Of a stretch of DNA of 64,000 nucleotides, positions 26,320-33,277 are shown in pieces. The notes beneath the pieces were generated by a model, which saw nothing but the letters and a program-made list of their open reading frames with translations, searched no databases and had not been told where the DNA came from. Position numbers and translations under genes: made by a program. Positions within the stretch are counted from its first letter, which is position 1. Each line of letters opens with the position of its first letter. Source of the DNA: Mesorhizobium norvegicum (GTDB lineage: Bacteria > Pseudomonadota > Alphaproteobacteria > Rhizobiales > Rhizobiaceae); contig NZ_SMYZ01000089.1 in the NCBI RefSeq assembly GCF_004919685.1, positions 1-64,000 of the forward strand. The letters are read 5' to 3'.

Positions 26320-26771
26320 GCCAGATCCCGGCCCAGATCCCGGCGCATGCCAGATTTGCGTCCAGCCAGAAGCCAGTAGACCGAACCGGCGGCAATGCCG
26401 GCGGTGGCCAGAAAACCGAGATAGCCCGGATTGAAAACAAAGCTGCCGGCAGAGCGCGGGATGGAAACGCCAAACGCCGTCGAGGTGATCGCACCCGTGG
26501 CGGCAAAGTAGAACCATCTTCGAATAGACAACCATTCGGCGACAAAGAGCGCGGGGCCGACGATCAACAGCGCGCCGATCATCACGGTCAACACGGCGAG
26601 CGGGAAGGAGCCCAACCAGTCGAATGCGAAAATGATGGACCAGTTCCCGTCCTCGATGCCTTCCAGAAGCGCGATCAGCAGCACGGGGACCAGGATCGAG
26701 GTCAGCACACCGGCGATATAACCGACGGCCATCACGGCGAGGCGCTTCAGCCAGGCGAAGCGGCGGGTCAC
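26316..26771 (-). CDS. Small membrane protein coupled to rlmN
   Basis: A 151-residue four-span membrane protein (LAVMAVGYIAGVLTSILVPVL, FPLAVLTVMIGALLIVGPALF, WFYFAATGAITSTAFG, LGFLATAGIAAGSVYWLLAG). The GTG at 26771 overlaps the rlmN stop as GTGA, and its own stop overlaps the next start as ATGA. The three genes therefore form a tightly coupled unit. Function is unknown; whether it relates to rRNA/tRNA methylation or merely shares a transcript cannot be said. Confidence 0.7.
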   Translation of the reverse strand: MTRRFAWLKRLAVMAVGYIAGVLTSILVPVLLIALLEGIEDGNWSIIFAFDWLGSFPLAVLTVMIGALLIVGPALFVAEWLSIRRWFYFAATGAITSTAFGVSIPRSAGSFVFNPGYLGFLATAGIAAGSVYWLLAGRKSGMRRDLGRDLA

Positions 26772-28003
26772 GCCTCGCCGTGCCCCGCGATCATCATGGC
26801 CTCCAGGGCCAGCCGGTCGACCTTGCGCATGCGCTCGGAATCCGACTTGAGCTGGCCGCAGGCGGCCAGGATGTCGCGGCCGCGCGGCGTGCGGATCGGC
26901 GAGGCATAGCCGGCATTGTTGATGTAGTCGGCGAATTTCTCGATCGTCTCCCAGTCCGAGCACTGGTAGTTGGTGCCCGGCCACGGGTTGAAGGGGATCA
27001 AATTGATCTTGGCCGGAATGCCCTTGAGCAGCTTGATCAGGCCTTTGGCGTCCTCGATGGAATCGTTGACGTCCTTCAGCATCACATATTCGAAGGTGAT
27101 GCGCTTGGCATTCGACAGGCCGGGATAGGCGCGGCAGGCGGCGATCAGCTCCTTCAGCGGATACTTCTTGTTGATCGGCACCAGGAGGTCGCGCAGGTCG
27201 TCATTGGTGGCATGCAGCGAGATCGCCAGCATGACGCCGATCTCCTCGCCGGTGCGGAAGATTTCCGGCACGACGCCAGAGGTCGACAGCGTGATGCGCC
27301 GCTTCGACAAGGAAAGACCATCGCCGTCGGAGGCGATCAGCAGCGCCTTCTTCACCGCTTCGAAATTGTAGAGCGGCTCGCCCATGCCCATCATGACGAT
27401 GTTGGACACTTTCCTGCCCTCGGCCGGCACGATGGCGCCGTCGGGCGTGTCGCGGTCGGGAAAATCGCCGAGCCGGTCGCGAGCGGTCAAAAGCTGGGCG
27501 AGGATTTCCTCGGCGGTCAAATTACGCACCAGCTTCTGCGTGCCGGTGTGGCAGAACGAGCAGGTCAGCGTGCAGCCGACCTGCGAGGAGATGCACAGCG
27601 TGCCGCGGCCTTCCTCGGGAATGTAGACGGTCTCGATCTCGACGGGCCGGCCGGCGCCGCGCGGCGGAAAGCGGAACAGCCATTTGCGCGTGCCGTCGGA
27701 AGAGATCTGCTCCTCGACGATCTCCGGCCTGGCAACGGTGAAATGCTTGTCCAGCTCGGCGCGCAGATCCTTGGAGATGTTGAACATGCCGGCGAAATTG
27801 GAGATGCCGCGCACATACATCCAGTGCCACAGCTGCTGGGCACGCATCTTGGCCTGGCGCTCGGGCACGGTGCCTGATGCAACCAGAGCCTCGGCGAGTT
27901 CGACCCGCGTCAGGCCGATCAGCGACGGCTTTTCGGGCTGCGCCGCGCGGGCCCGCAACGCGTCACGGGCGCCGTCAATGGTAAGATCGAATGAAAGGGT
28001 CAT
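26768..28003 (-). CDS. rlmN: Dual-specificity 23S rRNA/tRNA adenine C2-methyltransferase RlmN
   Basis: A radical SAM enzyme of 411 residues that methylates A2503 of 23S rRNA and A37 of some tRNAs. The cluster motif CTLTCSFCHTG, the MGMGEPLYNFEAV block, the SAM-binding GDGLSLSKRRITLSTSG segment and the catalytic C-terminal cysteine in ILAACGQL are all present. The start MTLSFDLTIDG at 28003 is preferred over a long upstream extension. Two membrane-protein genes follow with overlapping start/stop codons. Confidence 0.96.
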   Translation of the reverse strand: MTLSFDLTIDGARDALRARAAQPEKPSLIGLTRVELAEALVASGTVPERQAKMRAQQLWHWMYVRGISNFAGMFNISKDLRAELDKHFTVARPEIVEEQISSDGTRKWLFRFPPRGAGRPVEIETVYIPEEGRGTLCISSQVGCTLTCSFCHTGTQKLVRNLTAEEILAQLLTARDRLGDFPDRDTPDGAIVPAEGRKVSNIVMMGMGEPLYNFEAVKKALLIASDGDGLSLSKRRITLSTSGVVPEIFRTGEEIGVMLAISLHATNDDLRDLLVPINKKYPLKELIAACRAYPGLSNAKRITFEYVMLKDVNDSIEDAKGLIKLLKGIPAKINLIPFNPWPGTNYQCSDWETIEKFADYINNAGYASPIRTPRGRDILAACGQLKSDSERMRKVDRLALEAMMIAGHGEA

Positions 28004-28274
28004 GGTTTGCACTGATATAAGCGGTTTGCGGCCGATTTCACGCATCGTGCCGGAAAGGAAGCGCGGCGCATAGCACAGGTTGAGGGCGAAGTCATGCGGC
28101 GGGAATACAACCGCGTGCACGCCGGCTGACAGGCTGCTACGACCATCTGGCAGCCTTGCCCTATCTTTCCACGTAAAGGAACCGATCACATCGTCGTGTT
28201 TGCGTAACGATTCCCATCGCGCCGTCGAAATCCGAAGGGGGCAACCATGCCCCTACAAAATGGGAGTATGCAGA

Positions 28275-28574
28275 ATGAACTCTATCAAGCTCGCCGTCAT
28301 TGCCGGCCTCGTTGGCCTTTCCACCTCGCAGGCATTTGCCGAAGACGCGATGGGCACAATGACCATGATGAAGGGTGGAGAGGTGATGGCGATCATGCCG
28401 GACGGGCATATGGGCACCATGATGCCGGATGCAAAGATGGGTGCCGAGATGATGAAAATGGCAAAGCCAATCAAGCACTGCATGATGATGATGACCGACG
28501 CCAAGGGCAAAGCCTTCATGATCGATACGTCGACCAAGAAGGCTCAGGCCGAATGCGAAAAAATGGCCATGTGA
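28275..28574 (+). CDS. Methionine-rich exported small protein
   Basis: A 99-residue protein with a signal peptide of about 22 residues (MNSIKLAVIAGLVGLSTSQA, then FA). The mature part of about 77 residues contains 20 methionines, one histidine next to a Cys-Met run (HCMMMM) and a second cysteine near the end. Methionine-rich periplasmic proteins often bind Cu(I) or protect against oxidants, but no copper gene is adjacent, so this is only a suggestion. Divergent from rlmN. Confidence 0.7.
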   Translation: MNSIKLAVIAGLVGLSTSQAFAEDAMGTMTMMKGGEVMAIMPDGHMGTMMPDAKMGAEMMKMAKPIKHCMMMMTDAKGKAFMIDTSTKKAQAECEKMAM

Positions 28575-28667
28575 GACTGAACCTGTCACGATCGAGACCC
28601 GCCGGCACACACGCCGGCGGGACATCCCAGACACCGGTCCAGGCCAAGTCAGGGCTGAAAAGCAAAG

Positions 28668-28689
28668 GGCCGGGCTTTGCGGCCCGGCC
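28668..28689. terminator. GC-rich hairpin between convergent genes
   Basis: GGCCGGG (28668-28674) pairs with CCCGGCC (28683-28689) around a short loop. It lies between the methionine-rich gene (+) and the IalB gene (-) and is probably a shared terminator. The T-run is weak on the + side; AAAGC flanks the other. Confidence 0.55.
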
Positions 28690-28730
28690 TGTCGTTCAAA
28701 ACGAAGCTTTGTCTATTTGCGAAACCTTGC

Positions 28731-29234
28731 CTATTTGCACTTGGCGATCGACGTCAGCGCCGCCGAAATGCCCTTCAGCGAGAAGACATAGCTGGTCGGG
28801 TTGCCGCGGCCGGACTTCGCCGTCACCTTCATGTCGGTGCCGGTCTTCATGGCGGCGATCAGCACCGGCTCCTCGGCGGCGTTCTCGACCCAGGCCGACT
28901 TGCCGCGCGTGAACATCGAGAATGACTTCTTGTCGATGGTGACGGTGGCCTTGGAGCCTTCCTGGAAGGTGTAGCCGGCGATGAATTGCGGCTCATAGGA
29001 CACTTGCTGGCCGGGCCGCTGGCTGACAAAGAAGAACATGTCGCCATGGTCGAGCGTCGGCGGCTGTTTGTCGGTCGGCACGGTCAGGACATAGCAGACC
29101 TTGCCGCCCGATGCCTGGTAGCTGTAGGTGCCCCAGGCATTGTGCTGGCCGATCTTGGTCGCCGACTGCGCCAGTGCCGGCGCTGCCACGGCCACCAGGA
29201 CCAGGCTCGAAACTAGTGCAATCAATCCGCGCAT
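28731..29234 (-). CDS. Invasion-associated locus B (IalB) family protein
   Basis: A 167-residue exported protein with a signal peptide ending APALAQ. The mature part follows the IalB pattern: an early WGTYSYQASGGKVCYVLT, a central VTIDKKSFSMFTRGKSAWVENAAEEPVLIAAMKTGTDM and a final Cys-containing KGISAALTSIAKC. Bartonella IalB is linked to erythrocyte invasion, but soil rhizobia carry several homologues of unknown function, so no virulence role is implied. The two cysteines probably form a disulfide. Confidence 0.85.
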   Translation of the reverse strand: MRGLIALVSSLVLVAVAAPALAQSATKIGQHNAWGTYSYQASGGKVCYVLTVPTDKQPPTLDHGDMFFFVSQRPGQQVSYEPQFIAGYTFQEGSKATVTIDKKSFSMFTRGKSAWVENAAEEPVLIAAMKTGTDMKVTAKSGRGNPTSYVFSLKGISAALTSIAKCK

Positions 29235-29503
29235 CGCTTTTCCCGTATTCCAACTGGTGCGGAGGCAGGCCGGCTTGGCGTCCTGCCCGTCGCTTCATTT
29301 TGATTTAATCTGGGTTACCAAACGGTGAATTTCCTTTGAGAAAAGGACCCTCACCCGAGGAAACCGCCGCCATTCCCGCGCCGCCGCCTTGCGAGCGGGT
29401 GGCGCGACGTCCCTTTGGCGACTTGGAGGCCACGAAAGCGGCAAGAGTTTGACTTTTTGCGCTGCCGCCGAAAGCCGGCTTCAACGGCGTTTCGCGGGCG
29501 TGT

Positions 29504-29866
29504 TCAGCCCTTGTCGGCGATGGCGTCCTTGGCGGCCTGCCGGTGCGCCGGGGTGATGTGGGCGCTGACGGCGGTGATCGCGGCGGTGAGCACGGCGATG
29601 TCGTCGGTGAAGCCAAGCCCGAAGACGAAGTCGGGGATGACATCCACCGGCAGCACGAAATAGCCGAGCGCGGCCAGCAGAATGCCCTTGGCGCGCATCG
29701 GCGTGTTCTTGTCCATGGCGCAGTAATAGGCGGCCACGACCTCTTCCATGAAGGGGATCTGCCGCGCGGCCTTCTTGGCGGTGCGCCAGAATTTCTCGCG
29801 CACTTCGTTCTCGTCGCCGAGCTTGCCGCCAAGGCCGAAGAAATCAAAACCGGATTGTTGCGCCAT
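29504..29866 (-). CDS. YkvA family (DUF1232) membrane protein
   Basis: A 120-residue protein with the DUF1232 core PFMEEVVAAYYCAMDKNTPMRAKGILLAALGYFVLPVDVIPDFVFGLGFTDDIAVL, a hydrophobic hairpin ending in the conserved PVDVIPD motif. The family function is unknown. A ribosome-binding site (AAGGAG) precedes the ATG. The 269 bases down to IalB hold no gene. Confidence 0.85.
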   Translation of the reverse strand: MAQQSGFDFFGLGGKLGDENEVREKFWRTAKKAARQIPFMEEVVAAYYCAMDKNTPMRAKGILLAALGYFVLPVDVIPDFVFGLGFTDDIAVLTAAITAVSAHITPAHRQAAKDAIADKG

Positions 29867-30087
29867 TCACTTTCTCCTTGCAGGGCCCATGCGCATCCCG
29901 GCGCATGCCCGCGAGCGAAAATGTGGTGAAACCCGACCCCGGCTACAAGAGCTTGGCTGCCCGCGGCCTGAAAATCGGAACCGATCTTTGCCGTACTTAC
30001 CTACAGTTCGGGGGATGCCGGCCTACAAAGGCGGTCGTCAGGCTGGTAATCGCCTCCTTTGGAGATTAGCGGAAACGCCCCTCCCGT

Positions 30088-30152
30088 CGTCATTCTAGGG
30101 CGAAGCAAGGAGCGAAGCGACGCGGCGCAGACCCTAGAATCCATGCCGCGAC
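30088..30152 (+). repeat. GTCATTC...ATCCATGCCGCGAC repeat, left copy of inverted pair
   Basis: The element begins GTCATTCTAGGG, passes through AGCAAGGAGCGAAGCGACG and ends ATCCATGCCGCGAC. An inverted copy follows 52 bases later. The gap 29867-30296 holds no gene besides these repeats. Confidence 0.7.
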
Positions 30153-30204
30153 TCAAGAGCGACGCAGCGGTGCTGAATTCTGCTCCGCTGCACCCTCCAC
30201 CAAC

Positions 30205-30265
30205 GTCGCGGCATGGATCCTCGGGTCTGCGCGTCCGCTTCGCTCCCGCTCCGCCCGTGGATGAC
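30205..30265 (-). repeat. GTCATCC...GGATCCATGCCGCGAC repeat, right copy of inverted pair
   Basis: The same element in opposite orientation, with the CACGGG...CCCGAG core variant rather than the CTAGGG...CCCTAG variant of its partner, so the pair is not a simple recent inverted duplication. Confidence 0.7.
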
Positions 30266-30296
30266 GAAGCTGAGGTTGCCGCACCTATGGATCACC

Positions 30297-30590
30297 TTAA
30301 TCGGCAAAGCGGTTCATCTTCTTTGCCAGATCGATATCGAGCGCGGTGACGCCGCCGGCATCGTGGGTGTTCAGCGTCACGTCGACGGTTTTGTAGACGT
30401 TCGACCAGTCGGGATGGTGGTCCATCTTCTCGGCGGCAAGCGCGACGCGGGTCATGAAGGCGAAAGCCTCGGAGAAATTCGCGAAGGTGAATGTGCGCTT
30501 GATGGAGGCGCCGTCCGCCGCCGGTGCCCAGCCTTCAAGGCCGACCAGCGCGGCGGCGATTGCGTCTTTGCCCAGTTTCTCTCTCGTCAT
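30297..30590 (-). CDS. phhB: Pterin-4a-carbinolamine dehydratase
   Basis: A 97-residue enzyme that dehydrates 4a-hydroxytetrahydropterin formed by aromatic amino acid hydroxylases, allowing cofactor recycling. The family motif is complete: AEKMDHHPDWSNVYKTVDVTLNTHDAGGVT, with the catalytic histidines in MDHHPDW. The length is normal. The ATG at 30590 is preferred over an extension eight codons upstream. No phenylalanine hydroxylase gene is in the window. Confidence 0.92.
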   Translation of the reverse strand: MTREKLGKDAIAAALVGLEGWAPAADGASIKRTFTFANFSEAFAFMTRVALAAEKMDHHPDWSNVYKTVDVTLNTHDAGGVTALDIDLAKKMNRFAD

Positions 30591-30633
30591 GTCAGCTTCC
30601 CGTGCTATTTCCAAAAATGACTCTCACCATAGT

Positions 30634-30678
30634 GCATGTCGCCCAAAAGTGCGTTGCGGTTTCGGGATAACGACATGC
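30634..30678. repeat. GCATGTCG...CGACATGC hairpin repeat
   Basis: GCATGTCG (30634-30641) and CGACATGC (30671-30678) are perfect arms around CCCAAAAGTGCG...GGTTTCGGGATAA. A second copy lies at 56881-56923. It sits between the pterin dehydratase and the phosphatase genes, ahead of both starts. Confidence 0.7.
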
Positions 30679-30698
30679 ACAAAACAAAATCCGGATCG

Positions 30699-31217
30699 AT
30701 GAGCGCGAAGCCCATAAATTCCATTCTTTTCGTCTGCCTCGGCAACATCTGCCGGTCGCCGCTGGCGGAAGGCGTGGTTCGGGCCGTCCTGGCGGAGCGC
30801 GGTTTGGGCCACGATATCTTGCTCGATTCAGCGGCAACCAGTGGCTGGGAGGTCGGCTCCGCTCCCGATCCACGCTCGATCGCGGTGGCGGTGCGTCACG
30901 GCGTCGACATTTCCGGGCAGAAGGCGCGCAAGGTCACGCCGCAGGATTTCCACCGCTTCGACCTGATCCTCGGCATGGACCGGTCGAATGTCGCCGACCT
31001 GAAAGCGCTGGCGCCGGCAGTCATGCGCGACCGGGTGCAACTGTTCCTGGAATTCGCGCACGGCAAGGCAGGTGACGTGCCGGACCCCTACTATGACGGG
31101 GCGGAAGCTTTCGCTTCGGTCTACCGCATGATCCGCGAGGCGTCGGAGGCGCTGGCGACAAGGCTGGAGGCGCGGGCATCCGTGCCCGACAGCGGCCAGG
31201 CTTCCTCGACGATGTAG
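30699..31217 (+). CDS. Low-molecular-weight protein tyrosine phosphatase
   Basis: A 172-residue cytosolic phosphatase. The active-site loop CX5R is at Cys13-Arg19 (FVCLGNICRSP), and the general acid loop DPYYDG is in VPDPYYDGAEAF. Such enzymes dephosphorylate tyrosine kinases or small phosphates. The start at 30699 (MSAKPINSILFVC) fits the family; an ATG eight codons upstream lies in the hairpin repeat. The last 97 bases overlap the convergent ThpR gene, and the C-terminal tail is longer than usual. Confidence 0.88.
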   Translation: MSAKPINSILFVCLGNICRSPLAEGVVRAVLAERGLGHDILLDSAATSGWEVGSAPDPRSIAVAVRHGVDISGQKARKVTPQDFHRFDLILGMDRSNVADLKALAPAVMRDRVQLFLEFAHGKAGDVPDPYYDGAEAFASVYRMIREASEALATRLEARASVPDSGQASSTM

Positions 31218-31717
31218 GGGCCGCCGCCGACCGAATCGCGCGACGACATCAGCACGAAGCGGCCGATGCGAAACGGCAGCGTCGAGAAATTGCCGCGTGC
31301 CGATAGATATTGGGCGACGTCCAGCGGGGTCGAATTGCGTAGCCTTGCAAGTGTGACATGCGGCATGAACTTCCGCGGGTCGGCGGGGATGCCGAGCCGC
31401 TGGCAGATGCGGTCTATCTCGCCCTGAAGGGCGGCAAGATCGGGCGAGGCGGAAGCGCCGGCCCATACGGCATGCGGCTTCTTCTGGCCGAAAGCACCGA
31501 CGCCGGACAGCGCCAGCGAGAAGGAGGGGCGGTGGACGCGGTCGAGTGCGTTGGCGATCTCGTCGGCGACATGGCCTGGGACATCACCGATGAAACGCAG
31601 CGTCAGATGGTAATTCTCGACGTCGATCCAGCGGGCGCCTGGCAGGCCGCCCCGCAGCAGGGACAGCGAAAGGGCGGCGTCACGCGGTATTTCGAGGGCG
31701 GTGAAAAGACGCGGCAT
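31121..31717 (-). CDS. thpR: RNA 2',3'-cyclic phosphodiesterase ThpR (2H family)
   Basis: A 198-residue 2H phosphoesterase. The two catalytic HxTx motifs are HLTLRFIGDVPG and HVTLARLRNSTP. The family hydrolyses RNA 2',3'-cyclic phosphates, and earlier members were called 2'-5' RNA ligases. The N-terminus MPRLFTALEIP is typical, so the start is taken at 31717. The C-terminal tail after EEAWPLSG overlaps the phosphatase gene on the other strand by 97 bases. Confidence 0.88.
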   Translation of the reverse strand: MPRLFTALEIPRDAALSLSLLRGGLPGARWIDVENYHLTLRFIGDVPGHVADEIANALDRVHRPSFSLALSGVGAFGQKKPHAVWAGASASPDLAALQGEIDRICQRLGIPADPRKFMPHVTLARLRNSTPLDVAQYLSARGNFSTLPFRIGRFVLMSSRDSVGGGPYIVEEAWPLSGTDARASSLVASASDASRIMR

Positions 31718-31845
31718 GAAGAGCCTCCCTTCCTCGAATCGAACTGTACCCATAGCGAATCATCGATAGTCAAACGGGGCAAGATGTTTGTTGGTCACAG
31801 TCTTTGTTAAAAAGCTTCCCCAACGGAAACAGCTCCAGTCCCGCC

Positions 31846-32490
31846 TTATGAACCGCCCGGCACTGCCGCGATTGCCTCTTCGACCGTCGGCAGTATGCGT
31901 TCGACCATCTGGTCGACCCCCTGCGCGTTCGGATGCAAGCCGTCCTCGAGCTGCATGCCAGGCTGGCCGGCGACGCCATCGAGAAAGAACGGGTAGAGCG
32001 CAACATCGTATTTTTTGGCAAGGTCCGGAAAGATGGCGTCGAAGGCGTTCTGATAGTCGGGGCCGAGATTGGGTGCGGCGCGCATGCCGGCCAAGAGCAC
32101 CGCAATCTTGCGCTCTTTCAGTCTGCCCAGCATCTCGTCCAGGTTCCTTCTGGCGATGTCGGGCGAGACGCCGCGCAGCATGTCGTTGGCGCCGAGTTCG
32201 AGGATGACCAGTTGTGTGCCGTCCGGCACCGACCAGTCGAGCCGCGCCAGGCCGCCGCTCGTCGTGTCGCCGGAGACGCCGGCATTGGCGACGGTCACAT
32301 CACGGCCTCTGGCGCCGAGCGCTGCCTGCAGCCTGTCGGTAAAGCCCTGGTCCGGGCCAAGGCCGAAGCCCGCCATCAGGCTGTCACCGAAGCCGACGAT
32401 CTTGAACGGCTCGGCACGCGCCAACGACATGGCGCCGCAAATGGCGAGGAAAACCATCAAGCCTGCGGCAATACTGCGTTTGAAAGACAT
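31846..32490 (-). CDS. Arylesterase / lysophospholipase of SGNH family (TesA-like)
   Basis: A 214-residue exported GDSL hydrolase. A signal peptide (ending MSLARA) is followed by block I GFGDSLMAGFGL with the catalytic Ser, block II GVSGDTTSGG, block III GANDML and the catalytic Asp-His in DGLHPNAQGV. Such enzymes hydrolyse thioesters and short-chain esters. It is divergent from an ABC transporter of the YbbA-YbbP type, the same arrangement as tesA-ybbAP in enteric bacteria. Confidence 0.9.
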   Translation of the reverse strand: MSFKRSIAAGLMVFLAICGAMSLARAEPFKIVGFGDSLMAGFGLGPDQGFTDRLQAALGARGRDVTVANAGVSGDTTSGGLARLDWSVPDGTQLVILELGANDMLRGVSPDIARRNLDEMLGRLKERKIAVLLAGMRAAPNLGPDYQNAFDAIFPDLAKKYDVALYPFFLDGVAGQPGMQLEDGLHPNAQGVDQMVERILPTVEEAIAAVPGGS

Positions 32491-32577
32491 GCGGCAGGCC
32501 CCATATGAACAAGGAATTCTTCCGGCGACGGCTTCCGGCAAGCAGAGCCTTCATCCTCCATATAGGACGCTTTCATT

Positions 32578-33273
32578 TTGACAGAAGCCGTCATCGCGCT
32601 GAAAGACGTATCGCTGACACTCGGCGAAGGGGCCTCCTCCGTCCATGTGCTGAAGGGCGTGAGCCTCGATGTGGCGGCTGGTGAGGCGACCGGCATCGTC
32701 GGGCCCTCGGGCTCCGGCAAGTCGACATTGCTCATGGTTCTGGCAGGCCTGGAAAGGGTCGATTCGGGTACGGTCCGAATTGCCGGCGAGCTGCTCAACG
32801 GCAAAAGCGAAGATCAGATTGCTTCGTTTCGCGGCCGAAACATTGGCATCGTGTTCCAATCCTTCCATCTCATTCCCAACATGACGGCGCTCGAAAATGT
32901 CGCGGTTCCGCTGGAGCTGGCCGGCCACGCCGATCCGTTTTCGGTGGCGGCGCGCGAGCTGGCGGCGGTTGGCCTCAGCGACCGCGTCACCCACTATCCC
33001 GGCGAATTGTCGGGCGGCGAGCAGCAGCGCGTGGCGATCGCCCGGGCGCTGGCGCCGTCACCGCGCATTCTGATCGCCGACGAGCCGACCGGCAATCTCG
33101 ACCAGGCGACCGGGCGGCAAGTCGCCGATCTCCTGTTTGCCAAGGCGGCCGAGCGCGGCATGACGCTGGTGCTGGTCACCCATGATCCGGCCCTTGCGGC
33201 ACGCTGTTCGCGCCAGGTTTCGATGCGGTCCGGCCGGATCGAGGATGCGCCCTTGCTTAAAGCGACTGCGTAG
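32578..33273 (+). CDS. ABC transporter ATP-binding protein (YbbA/LolD-like)
   Basis: A 231-residue ATPase of the MacB/LolD type. Walker A is GPSGSGKSTLLMVL, the signature is LSGGEQQRVAIARAL, and Walker B is RILIADEPTGNLD, followed by the H-loop VTHDPAL. It pairs with the permease immediately downstream. The start is TTG at 32578 (TEAVIALKDVSLTL); no ATG or GTG lies nearby. By analogy with YbbA-YbbP it may assist envelope or lipid export, but the cargo is unknown. Confidence 0.9.
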   Translation: MTEAVIALKDVSLTLGEGASSVHVLKGVSLDVAAGEATGIVGPSGSGKSTLLMVLAGLERVDSGTVRIAGELLNGKSEDQIASFRGRNIGIVFQSFHLIPNMTALENVAVPLELAGHADPFSVAARELAAVGLSDRVTHYPGELSGGEQQRVAIARALAPSPRILIADEPTGNLDQATGRQVADLLFAKAAERGMTLVLVTHDPALAARCSRQVSMRSGRIEDAPLLKATA

Positions 33274-33277
33274 AGCC

